Shown here: positions 7,613 to 13,123 of the stretch, one piece after another
Layout of the letters: each line of letters begins with the position of its first letter
How positions within the stretch are numbered: the first letter of the stretch is position 1
NCBI GenBank assembly: GCA_903933475.1
Contig: CAIZKE010000145.1
Span: 1 to 14,429 of the forward strand
Direction of reading: 5' to 3'
DNA: 14,429 nt
DNA from: an uncultured Alphaproteobacteria bacterium
GTDB lineage: Bacteria > Pseudomonadota > Alphaproteobacteria > Caulobacterales > Caulobacteraceae
Position numbers and translations under genes: made by a program
The notes under the pieces: model-generated
Told to the model about the DNA's origin: nothing
Database searches by the model: none
Seen by the model: the letters and a program-made list of their open reading frames with translations, nothing else

Positions 7613-8257
7613 ATGCCAACACGCCGCATCGCCCTGGCGGGCCTGGCCACCGTCATCGCCGCACCCGCCGCCGCCGCCGCCGCCGCCGCCGCGCCGACCC
7701 TGGGTGCGGCGGAGCGAGACCTGGCCGCCCGGGCCGCCGCCTGGCTCGAGGACCTTAAGGAGGCCAGGGGCGACTTCATCCAGACCGATTCCCGGGGCCG
7801 GGTCAGCCGGGGCGAAGTTTTCATCCGGCGGCCCGGCAAGGCCCGTTTCGCCTATGCCCCACCCGCGTCCCTGCTGGTGGTGGCGGACGGTACCAACGTC
7901 ACAGTAGCCGATCCGCGCCTGAAGACCTTCGAGCGTTACCCCCTGGTCGCCACGCCCCTGTCCCTCTTCCTCTCGCGGCGGATCCGCCTGGACGGCGACA
8001 CCCAGGTGACAGCGGTCCGGCGTAATGAGGAGGGCTTCGAGGTGACGGCTCAGGACAACCGCCGACGGGCGGAGGGCCGCATCGCCCTGGCCTTCTCGGA
8101 CTCCCCCCTCGCCCTTACCGGCTGGACGGTGACGGACGCCCAGGGTCGGTCGACCCGGGTCGAGCTGAAGGACTTCCGGAAGGTCAGCGGACTTCCGGCC
8201 AGCCTCTTCGAGATCAAGGATCCACGACCCCAGGCGCCAGGTCGTGGGAAGATGTGA
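7613..8257 (+). CDS. lolA: Outer-membrane lipoprotein carrier protein LolA
   Basis: A 214-residue periplasmic chaperone that takes lipoproteins from the LolCDE exporter to the outer membrane. The ATG at 7613 is chosen over in-frame upstream codons because GGAG (7602-7605) lies seven bases before it and a signal peptide starts directly: a basic MPTRR, a hydrophobic stretch and a poly-alanine tail with cleavage likely around residues 27-33. The mature protein shows the LolA pattern of strands: GDFIQTDSRGRVSRGEVFIRR, then RPGKARFAY, VVADGTNVTVADPR, and a late TVTDAQGRSTRVEL. Length fits the family. The position behind ftsK supports the call. No LolB is seen in the window. The gene ends in an inverted repeat, and an AT-rich regulatory-looking gap follows. 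Confidence 0.9.
   Translation: MPTRRIALAGLATVIAAPAAAAAAAAAPTLGAAERDLAARAAAWLEDLKEARGDFIQTDSRGRVSRGEVFIRRPGKARFAYAPPASLLVVADGTNVTVADPRLKTFERYPLVATPLSLFLSRRIRLDGDTQVTAVRRNEEGFEVTAQDNRRRAEGRIALAFSDSPLALTGWTVTDAQGRSTRVELKDFRKVSGLPASLFEIKDPRPQAPGRGKM
7667..7690 (+). repeat. (GCC)8 microsatellite in the lolA signal peptide
   Basis: Eight uninterrupted GCC units, followed by GCG, encode nine alanines between two prolines in the signal-peptide region of LolA. Copy-number change here would lengthen or shorten the signal peptide without breaking the frame. Confidence 0.95.
8222..8247 (+). repeat. Inverted repeat at the 3' end of lolA
   Basis: CCACGACC (8222-8229) and GGTCGTGG (8240-8247) are perfect complements around a 10-base loop that itself contains GGCGCC. 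The repeat lies in the last lolA codons. No T-run follows. It could act as a 3' stabilising hairpin. Confidence 0.6.
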
Positions 8258-8270
8258 CTCATTCGTCACA
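8253..8270. promoter_or_regulatory. Perfect dyad TGTGAC-N6-GTCACA, candidate operator
   Basis: TGTGAC (8253-8258) and GTCACA (8265-8270) form an 18-base perfect dyad with a six-base centre, overlapping the lolA stop codon (8255-8257). It recalls CRP-type half-sites, but the spacing between TGTGA and TCACA is eight, not the six of CRP. It sits at the start of the AT-rich stretch, just upstream of promoter-like elements. It contains a GANTC site (GACTC, 8256-8260). The binding protein, if any, is unknown. Confidence 0.45.
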
Positions 8271-8285
8271 CACAACAAGAATATT

Positions 8286-8299
8286 CCTAAAACTTGACA
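8286..8299 (+). promoter_or_regulatory. Candidate promoter elements in the lolA-xth gap
   Basis: CCTAAAAC (8286-8293) matches seven of eight positions of the Caulobacter housekeeping -10 consensus GCTANAWC, though the matching -35 around 8262-8272 is weak. TTGACA (8294-8299) is a perfect -35 hexamer, but its best -10 at normal spacing, GTTGAT (8317-8322), is poor. Either would start a transcript within the gap and could feed the small ORF, the stem and the terminator. I cannot tell which is used. Confidence 0.35.
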
Positions 8300-8437
8300 A
8301 AGTTGGCGGAGGTTGCGTTGATGCAACTCATGGGCCCGGTGCAGCCGGACCTGTGGCCGCCGGACATCATCCCCTTCCGGAGGCTGCACGAGAGAGATAA
8401 CTACGCCCGGACGGCTTGCGCCTCCGGGCGTTTCTTT
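8300..8437 (+). ncRNA. Candidate small RNA or structured leader between lolA and xth
   Basis: From about 8300 (start inferred from the promoter-like elements) to the T-run at 8437 the gap has several foldable parts. GTTGC (8312-8316) can pair with GCAAC (8323-8327). GTGCAGCC (8339-8346) pairs perfectly with GGCTGCAC (8382-8389), extended by GGA/TCC. The strong terminator hairpin comes last. This could be an independent RNA of roughly 140 nt or the 3' UTR of lolA. It matches no RNA family I know. Confidence 0.35.
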
Positions 8438-8467
8438 GGGCCGGAGGGGGATTCGCCATGCGCCTGA
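8321..8467 (+). CDS. Candidate 48-codon small ORF or leader peptide upstream of xth
   Basis: The ATG at 8321 is preceded by a textbook GGAGG (8308-8312) at eight bases, one of the best ribosome-binding sites in the window. The ORF encodes 48 residues beginning MQLMGPVQPDLWPPDIIPF, and its TGA (8465-8467) lies inside the start of xth. I do not recognise the peptide. Against it: the ORF runs straight through the terminator hairpin at 8404-8430 and uses AGG and AGA codons, unlike its neighbours. A TAA at 8398-8400, one frame over, sits right before the terminator, so a single-base indel would give a short peptide ending just ahead of it. It could be a real small protein, a leader peptide, or simply part of a non-coding RNA. 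Confidence 0.3.
   Translation: MQLMGPVQPDLWPPDIIPFRRLHERDNYARTACASGRFFGPEGDSPCA
8404..8437 (+). terminator. Strong intrinsic terminator just upstream of xth
   Basis: CGCCCGGA (8404-8411) pairs perfectly with TCCGGGCG (8423-8430). After one bulged base, GGC/GCC add three more pairs around a TTGC loop. TTTCTTT (8431-8437) follows at once. It ends only 20 bases before the xth ATG, so it stops transcripts from lolA or the gap, and xth must either rely on read-through or start very close by. Confidence 0.88.
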
Positions 8468-9261
8468 GACTCGCCACCTGGAACGTCAACTCCGTCCGCC
8501 TCCGCGCCGAGCAGGTGGTGCGTTTCGCGCGCGAGCAGGATCCGGACGTCCTGTGCCTCCAGGAGATCAAGTGCAGGGAGGGGGAATTCCCCCGGGCCGA
8601 GTTCGAGGCGGCCGGCTACCCGCACATGCGCATCAGCGGCCAGAAAGGCTCGCACGGGGTGGCCATCGTCTCTCGGCTTCCCCTCGACGACGCCCCCGCC
8701 CTGGACCTCTGCCGCGAGGGCCACGCCCGGGTTGTCGGGGCCCGGGTGTCGGGGATCGAGGTCCAGAACTTCTACATCCCGGCGGGGGGCGACACTCCCG
8801 ATCCGGAGACCAACCCAAAGTTCGCACACAAGCTGGACTTCTTCGCCCGCCTGACCGCCGAAGCCCGCCGCCGGGATCCGGCCGAAGCCCTGGTCATCAC
8901 CGGCGACCTGAACGTCGCCCCCGGGGAGAACGACGTCTGGAGCCACCGCCAGATGCTGAAGGTGGTCAGCCATACGCCCATCGAGATCGAGGCTATGGCG
9001 GCCCTGCGCAAGGCCGGCGGCTTCACGGACCTGGTGCGGGAGGCTGTCCCCGAGCCCGGGAAGCTGTTTTCCTGGTGGAGCTACCGCGCCGCTGATTTCC
9101 GCGCCTCGAACCGCGGCCTGAGGCTGGACCACATCTGGATCTCCCCCGGCCTGCGGGGTCCTGCCCTGGCGGACGGCGCCAGCGCCCGGGTTCACGACGA
9201 GGTCCGGGCCTGGGAGCGCCCCAGCGACCACGCGCCCGTTACGGCGGACTTCCGCCTCTAG
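8458..9261 (+). CDS. xth: Exodeoxyribonuclease III (AP endonuclease)
   Basis: A 267-residue member of the ExoIII/APE1 endonuclease-exonuclease-phosphatase family. It cuts at abasic sites and trims 3' ends in base excision repair. Landmarks: ATWNVNS near the N-terminus (N9, N11), LQEIK with E36 (metal ligand), GDLNVAP with D150 and N152 (catalytic), RLDHIW, and the final PSDHAP with D257 and H258, nearly at the E. coli ExoIII positions. Length is normal. The ATG at 8458 is preferred to a TTG at 8416 because GGAGGGGG (8443-8450) precedes it and the longer form would run through the terminator hairpin. It follows a strong terminator, so its own promoter must be short or overlap that structure. 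The response regulator gene converges 25 bases downstream. Confidence 0.95.
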   Translation: MRLRLATWNVNSVRLRAEQVVRFAREQDPDVLCLQEIKCREGEFPRAEFEAAGYPHMRISGQKGSHGVAIVSRLPLDDAPALDLCREGHARVVGARVSGIEVQNFYIPAGGDTPDPETNPKFAHKLDFFARLTAEARRRDPAEALVITGDLNVAPGENDVWSHRQMLKVVSHTPIEIEAMAALRKAGGFTDLVREAVPEPGKLFSWWSYRAADFRASNRGLRLDHIWISPGLRGPALADGASARVHDEVRAWERPSDHAPVTADFRL

Positions 9262-9286
9262 GGCTGGAACAAGATCTTGACGGCGG

Positions 9287-9973
9287 TCAGGGCGCCAGCC
9301 GGTATCCGCCGCCCTCGGTCAGCAGGAGCCGGCCGCCGGCAGGGTCCGACTCGATCTTCTGGCGCAGCCTGTAGACATGGGTCTCGAGGGTATGGGTCGT
9401 CACACCGGCGTTGTAGCCCCAGACCTCGGCCAGCAGCTCTTCCCGCGCCACCGACTTGTCACCGGCGCGGTAGAGATATTTCAGGATGTTGGTTTCCTTC
9501 TCGGTCAGCCGCACCTTGCGCCCCGAGCTGTCCACCAGGACCTTGGCTGCCGGCCGGAACTCGTAGGGGCCGAGCCGGAAGACGGCACCCTCGGAATGCT
9601 CGTGACTGCGAAGCTGGGCGCGGATCCGGGCCTGCAGGACGGCCAGTCGGAAGGGCTTGGTGACATAGTCGTTGGCCCCGGCATCCAGCCCGCCCACCAT
9701 GTCCGTCTCGGCGTCAGCCGCCGTCAGCATGATCACCGGACAGGCGACCTGTTGCGCGCGGAGCTCCCGGCACACCTCCCGGCCATTGGTATCCGGCAGG
9801 TCGACGTCCAGGAGGATGATGTCCGGACGAGCCTCAAGGGCCGCGAGGATGCCCGCAGCACCGGTGGCCGCCTGGACGACCTCGAAGTCGCCCCCGGAGG
9901 CGAGAAGGTCGGCGAGCTCGGTCCTCAGCTCGTCATTGTCATCGATGATCAGCAGGGTCTTGGGTTGAGCCAT
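9287..9973 (-). CDS. OmpR/PhoB-family response regulator
   Basis: A 228-residue two-component transcription factor. The receiver domain (about 5-120) has the acidic pair D11-D12, the phospho-acceptor D56 in LLDVDLP, T84 and K106 in TKPF. The winged-helix DNA-binding domain (about 133-226) has the family stretches LTEKETNILKYL, REELLAEVWGY, TLETHVYRLRQKIE and a final GGGYRL. The start is the ATG at 9973 (MAQPKTLLIIDD), which places the first strand normally; an ATG four codons upstream is possible. No histidine kinase gene lies nearby, so it is an orphan in this window. It could be a CenR-like envelope regulator, but the sequence alone does not prove that. It diverges from the L,D-transpeptidase-like gene across 93 bases that hold repeats which might be its binding sites. 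Confidence 0.93.
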   Translation of the reverse strand: MAQPKTLLIIDDNDELRTELADLLASGGDFEVVQAATGAAGILAALEARPDIILLDVDLPDTNGREVCRELRAQQVACPVIMLTAADAETDMVGGLDAGANDYVTKPFRLAVLQARIRAQLRSHEHSEGAVFRLGPYEFRPAAKVLVDSSGRKVRLTEKETNILKYLYRAGDKSVAREELLAEVWGYNAGVTTHTLETHVYRLRQKIESDPAGGRLLLTEGGGYRLAP

Positions 9974-10006
9974 GGGCCGGAACATGCACCCTGAGGGCGG
10001 GCCCCG

Positions 10007-10042
10007 CCAAGGGTCCAGTTGAAGACGGCCCTTGGAAGGGTC
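10007..10042. promoter_or_regulatory. Inverted and direct repeats between the response regulator and transpeptidase-like genes
   Basis: CCAAGGG (10007-10013) and CCCTTGG (10029-10035) form a perfect inverted repeat with a 15-base spacer. AAGGGTC (10009-10015) recurs directly at 10036-10042. They lie in the middle of the divergent intergenic region and might be operator sites for control of one or both genes. No clear promoter hexamers were found there. Confidence 0.4.
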
Positions 10043-10066
10043 GTTGCGGCAGTGGAGACAGGCGGA

Positions 10067-10585
10067 ATGATCTTCTCGGCGACCTCGGACGGCAGCCTCG
10101 ATATCGGTGGCAGGAGCGTGCGGTGCGCCCTGGGCCGGTCGGGGGTCCTGCCGGCGGCGGACAAGCGCGAGGGTGACGGCGCCTCGCCCCTGGGCGTCTG
10201 GCCCCTCCGGAAGGTCCTCTACCGGCCCGACCGCGAGCCGGCGCCGAAGACCCGCCTGCCCGTCCAGGCGCTGACGCCGGCGGACGGCTGGTGCGACGCC
10301 CCCGGGGACCCGGCCTACAACCGCCCCGTCCGACTGCCCTATCCCGCCAGCGCAGAGACCCTGTGGAGGGAGGACAAGGTTTATGACCTGATCGTGGTCC
10401 TGGGCCACAACGACGATCCGCCCGTCAGCCCGATGGGGTCGGCCATCTTCCTGCACCTGGCCCAGCCGGACTGGTCGCCGACGGCCGGATGCGTCGCCGT
10501 ACGGCGAGAGGACCTGCTGGACCTGCTGTCCCAGGCGGGGCCTGAAGACGCCCTTGCGATCCTTCCCGGCGGCTTCCAGCCCTAG
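10067..10585 (+). CDS. L,D-transpeptidase (YkuD-fold) family protein
   Basis: A 172-residue protein with the YkuD-type catalytic region: GHND with H114, IFLH with H130, and TAGCVAV with the likely nucleophile C142. In the family this cysteine takes the tetrapeptide stem of peptidoglycan and makes 3-3 cross-links or attaches lipoproteins. The canonical SHGC motif is here TAGC. The early PLGVWPLRKVLYRPDR segment matches this subgroup of short proteins. No signal peptide or anchor is seen, unusual for a wall enzyme. The ATG at 10067 is chosen because GGAG (10054-10057) lies nine bases upstream; a TTG at 10019 would only add an unlikely 16-residue extension. The stop codon shares CTAG with the stop of the convergent yggS gene. 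Confidence 0.82.
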   Translation: MIFSATSDGSLDIGGRSVRCALGRSGVLPAADKREGDGASPLGVWPLRKVLYRPDREPAPKTRLPVQALTPADGWCDAPGDPAYNRPVRLPYPASAETLWREDKVYDLIVVLGHNDDPPVSPMGSAIFLHLAQPDWSPTAGCVAVRREDLLDLLSQAGPEDALAILPGGFQP

Positions 10586-11235
10586 TTCCGGGCGCCAAAG
10601 AGGGCTGAGCCCACCCGGACATGGGTGGCGCCAAAGGCGATGGCGGTCTCGAAATCGTCGCTCATGCCCATGGACAGGACGGTCAGCCCGTTGCGGGCCG
10701 CGATCCGGGCCAGCAGGCCGAAATGCGGACCCGCCGGTTCACCCACCGGGGGAATGCACATCAGCCCCTCTACCGGCAGGGCGAGGGTGCCGCGGACCCG
10801 GTCGAGGAAGGCGTCTGCGTCGGCCGGGAGCACCCCGGCCTTCTGGGGCTCCTCACCCGTGTTTACCTGGACCAGGAGGCGCGGCAGGCGCCCGGTCTTC
10901 TGGGCTGCGGCGACGAGGGCCAGGGCCAGCCGGTCCCGGTCCAGGCTCTCGATGACGTCGAAGACAGACGCGGCAGCCTCGACCTTGTTGGTCTGGAGGG
11001 GCCCGATCAGCCGCAGCTCAAGGCCCTCCCGGCGGCCGGTCCAGCGGGCCTCGGCCTCCTGGACGCGATTCTCACCGAACACCCTGTGCCCTGCGGCGAC
11101 CACGGGGGCGATGGCCTCCCAGGGCTGCTGCTTGGAGACGGCGGTCAGGGTGACGCAGCCGGCCGGGCGGGCGGCAGCCTGCTCGGCGGCGGCGATTCGG
11201 GCTAGGATGGCGTCGAGCGAGGGAGACACAGGCAT
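10582..11235 (-). CDS. YggS/PLPBP family pyridoxal-phosphate homeostasis protein
   Basis: A 217-residue alanine-racemase-fold protein of the YggS/PROSC (PLPBP) family, which binds pyridoxal 5'-phosphate and buffers vitamin B6 without known catalysis. K35 in TLTAVSKQ is the PLP-binding lysine. Other family hallmarks are VFGENRVQEA, LIGPLQTNK, VQVNTGEEPQKAG, and the C-terminal SMGMSDDFETAIAFGATHVRVGSALFG, which grips the phosphate. Length is normal (about 220-235). ATG 11235 gives the usual short N-terminal helix before the lysine strand; the ribosome-binding site is weak. The gene overlaps the transpeptidase stop by four bases (palindromic CTAG) and overlaps the 5' end of the divergent ThiE-like gene by 29 bases. 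Confidence 0.93.
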   Translation of the reverse strand: MPVSPSLDAILARIAAAEQAAARPAGCVTLTAVSKQQPWEAIAPVVAAGHRVFGENRVQEAEARWTGRREGLELRLIGPLQTNKVEAAASVFDVIESLDRDRLALALVAAAQKTGRLPRLLVQVNTGEEPQKAGVLPADADAFLDRVRGTLALPVEGLMCIPPVGEPAGPHFGLLARIAARNGLTVLSMGMSDDFETAIAFGATHVRVGSALFGARN

Positions 11236-11836
11236 TTCCGGTTTCTGGACCGTCGGGCGGACCGCCGCATACCTAGGCCGGAGGCGGAGCGGGGGAAAGG
11301 CCCTGCCGCCGCCCCTCCTGGTGTTCACCGACCCGGACCGGACGCCGGACCCTGTCGCCCTCGCCCACAAGCTGCCCCGGGGGACGGGCCTGGTCTACCG
11401 GGCCTTTGGCGCGCCGGACCGGCTGGAGATCGCCCGCGCCCTGGTGGCCATCGCCCGGCGGCGCGGCCTGGTCTTGCTGGTCGGGGCTGACGCCGGACTG
11501 GCCGCACGGTCGGGCGCGGCGGGGCTCCACCTTCCCGAGCGCCTCGCGAGCCAAGCCCCCCGCCTGCGGAAACCAGGCTGGCTGATCACGGCCGCCGCCC
11601 ATTCCCCGCGGGCGGCGCGGCGGTCGGGTATTGACGCCTTCGTCTTGTCGGCCGTGTTCCCGTCGGCCTCGCCTTCGGCCACCGCGCCCCTCGGGACCCT
11701 GCGCTTCGCGGCGCGGGTGAGGGCCGCCTCGGCGCCCGCCTATGCTCTCGGCGGCGTCGATGACACAAGGGCGGGCCGCCTGCGCATGACGGGCGCGGCG
11801 GGAATTGCAGGGGTCGGTTTCAGCCTCAGAACTTGA
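11207..11836 (+). CDS. ThiE-like protein (divergent thiamine-phosphate-synthase family)
   Basis: A 209-residue TIM-barrel protein with the outline of thiamine-phosphate synthase/TenI: a first strand LLVFTDP (37-43), then LLVGADAGLAARSGAAGLHLPE (90-111), the SAVFPSASPS strand-loop (148-157), YALGGVDD (179-186) and a final GAAGIAGVGF. Classical ThiE joins HMP-PP and THZ-P, using acidic residues in IND and HLGQDD. Here the first reads VGAD and the second HLPER, so the metal-binding acids look lost. It may be a relative with another or no activity. ATG 11207 is the only plausible start, since no ATG, GTG or TTG occurs in frame from there to the first barrel strand. It overlaps yggS head to head and the convergent ntrZ stop by 11 bases. 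Confidence 0.72.
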   Translation: MASSEGDTGISGFWTVGRTAAYLGRRRSGGKALPPPLLVFTDPDRTPDPVALAHKLPRGTGLVYRAFGAPDRLEIARALVAIARRRGLVLLVGADAGLAARSGAAGLHLPERLASQAPRLRKPGWLITAAAHSPRAARRSGIDAFVLSAVFPSASPSATAPLGTLRFAARVRAASAPAYALGGVDDTRAGRLRMTGAAGIAGVGFSLRT

Positions 11837-12236
11837 AGGCGGACTCGAGCCGAACGCGGGGCGCCGGCTGCTGTTGCGGGACCATCTTGCGCATGGCCTC
11901 TGGCCGTCCGGCCTCGTCGCCCATGGACACCGCGCCGCCGATCCGAAGGGTGGGCGAGACCCGGTAATAGGCTCCGGCCTTCACGTCCGCCCACTCCGCA
12001 TCGCGGGTCGGAGCGGTCTCGACGTTGAAGGTCATGCCCCAGCGGCCCTTGCGGGCGTCCCAGGTCAGGGAGGTTCCGCCCACGGGAGAGGCAGACTGGT
12101 CTATCCGGACGGTGAAGTCGTCGGCCTTGCGCGCTGGCTCCGCATGCGCGAACGACGCCGCACCGGCCAGGAGAACCCCGGCGGTGAGCGAAGCGCAGGT
12201 GCGCAGGAGGGTCGCGCGAGAAGACATCATCACCAT
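11826..12236 (-). CDS. ntrZ: NtrZ-family periplasmic regulatory protein
   Basis: A 136-residue secreted protein. A cleavable signal peptide (residues 1-32, likely cut at AHA-EP) leads to about 104 periplasmic residues with the pattern I associate with NtrZ of Caulobacterales: WDARKGRWG (59-67), VKAGAYYRVSPTLRIGGAVSMGD (about 85-107) and a terminal PRVRLESAFKF. In Caulobacter crescentus NtrZ is a periplasmic factor acting upstream of the membrane kinase NtrY and its regulator NtrX. No ntrYX genes are in the window. The start is uncertain among the ATGs at 12236, 12230 and 12227; none has a strong ribosome-binding site. The C-terminal phenylalanine and alternating strands also resemble a fragment of an outer-membrane barrel, the main alternative reading. 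Confidence 0.72.
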   Translation of the reverse strand: MVMMSSRATLLRTCASLTAGVLLAGAASFAHAEPARKADDFTVRIDQSASPVGGTSLTWDARKGRWGMTFNVETAPTRDAEWADVKAGAYYRVSPTLRIGGAVSMGDEAGRPEAMRKMVPQQQPAPRVRLESAFKF

Positions 12237-12378
12237 TCTGGCTGTCTGGCAGCGGATTACGCCCGGAAAAGGGCGAAACCCACGATTAAGGGCTGGGGAT
12301 CGGTGGGGTCAACCTCAGTAGACGCCCAGGGAGCCGAATCCCCCCACACCTGTGGCGGCGGGGTCACGCGATTCCTGT

Positions 12379-12406
12379 TTGGCGCGCGTCCCGGCGTTGA
12401 TATAGA
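12379..12406 (+). promoter_or_regulatory. Candidate promoter for the DUF3576-leuS transcript
   Basis: TTGGCG (12379-12384) and TATAGA (12401-12406) are 16 bases apart, each matching four of six consensus positions, and lie 68 bases before the DUF3576 start. TATA-like sequence is rare in this window. The rest of the 12237-12473 gap shows only short GC-rich repeats and a TTAA at 12286-12289 without a good CtrA partner. Confidence 0.35.
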
Positions 12407-12473
12407 GGGCGCGGCGCGGGGTGGCGCTGGTTCGCACCGCGGGGTGCGGGCCCTGAAGTTTGGAGCGGTGCAG

Positions 12474-12983
12474 ATGCCGTCTGGATCCGTAGACCTGAAG
12501 AAGAGCCTGAGGGTGGGTCTGGCGATTCTCGCCGCCGCCTCGCTCGCCGCCTGCGCGTCGAACAGCGCCCCGAAGACCTTCGAAGGCCAGGAGCCCGAGG
12601 GCTTCAACCCGTTCAGCGTCTTTGAGGGCGGCTCCCAAGCGGGGGGCGACAGACCGGCCGTATCCGTCAACGGCTATCTGTGGCGCGCGGCCCTGGACAC
12701 CCTGTCCTTCATGCCCCTGGCCTCCGCCGATCCCTACGGCGGCGTGATCATCACCGACTGGTACGTCAATCCCGAGAAGCCCGACGAGCGCTTCAAGGCG
12801 ACGGTCTACATCCTCGACAGCCGGCTCCGCGCCGACGGCCTGAACGTGGCCATCTTCCGCCAGGTCCGCGACGCGAAGGGGACCTGGACCGAGGCCCAGG
12901 TGAACGCCCAGACCGAGGTGGACGTCGAGAACGCCATACTGACCCGGGCCCGGCAGGTGCGACTTTCGAGCGCGCCGGGCTGA
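12474..12983 (+). CDS. DUF3576 family lipoprotein
   Basis: A 169-residue predicted lipoprotein. After a basic N-region (DLKKSLRVG) and a hydrophobic stretch comes the lipobox L24-A-A-C27, so C27 would be lipidated and the protein held at the inner or outer membrane. Residues about 64-164 match DUF3576: VNGYLWRAALDTLSFMPLAS, DPYGGVIITDWY, ERFKATVYILDSRLRADG and a late ILTRARQVR. The molecular role is not established. In many alphaproteobacteria this family sits directly before leuS, with lptE and holA beyond, as fits here, which hints at an envelope role by association. The ATG at 12474 has GGAG (12462-12465) eight bases upstream. A 7-bp hairpin follows the stop immediately. Confidence 0.88.
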   Translation: MPSGSVDLKKSLRVGLAILAAASLAACASNSAPKTFEGQEPEGFNPFSVFEGGSQAGGDRPAVSVNGYLWRAALDTLSFMPLASADPYGGVIITDWYVNPEKPDERFKATVYILDSRLRADGLNVAIFRQVRDAKGTWTEAQVNAQTEVDVENAILTRARQVRLSSAPG

Positions 12984-13004
12984 ACGCCGGACCTGTCCCG
13001 GCGT
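12984..13004 (+). repeat. Hairpin directly after the DUF3576 stop
   Basis: ACGCCGG (12984-12990) and CCGGCGT (12998-13004) pair perfectly around a seven-base loop, starting at the base after the stop codon. No T-run follows, so it is more likely an mRNA 3' stabiliser or a partial terminator than a full stop. leuS is 119 bases further on and may be co-transcribed. Confidence 0.5.
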
Positions 13005-13123
13005 CGCCCACCGAACCTGACCGGCGAAACCTGGCGGGCCTGAAGGGTCGAAGGGGATCGCCGAAGCGCCCCTCCCGGAGACTCCCGGGGCCCTCCTTGA
13101 CCTGATCCGACGGTATGTCCGCC

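Noticed and set aside
5369..8389. Very long open frame on the minus strand opposite ftsK and lolA (1006 codons)
   Set aside because: It spans two well-identified genes and the gap between them, with a repetitive Gly/Arg/Pro translation. It is a codon-bias artefact.
8395..8412. DNYA-like codons next to a hairpin, recalling a tmRNA tag
   Set aside because: The region is far too short for tmRNA, has no tRNA-like ends, and the rest of the peptide does not resemble a degradation tag.
9270..9279. CAAGATCTTG palindrome between xth and the response regulator
   Set aside because: A single 10-bp palindrome without a T-run or promoter context in a 25-base convergent gap; not enough to call a terminator or operator.
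12275..12289. GAAA-N7-TTAA as a CtrA site near ntrZ
   Set aside because: The first half-site matches only two of four bases, much weaker than the site before ftsK.
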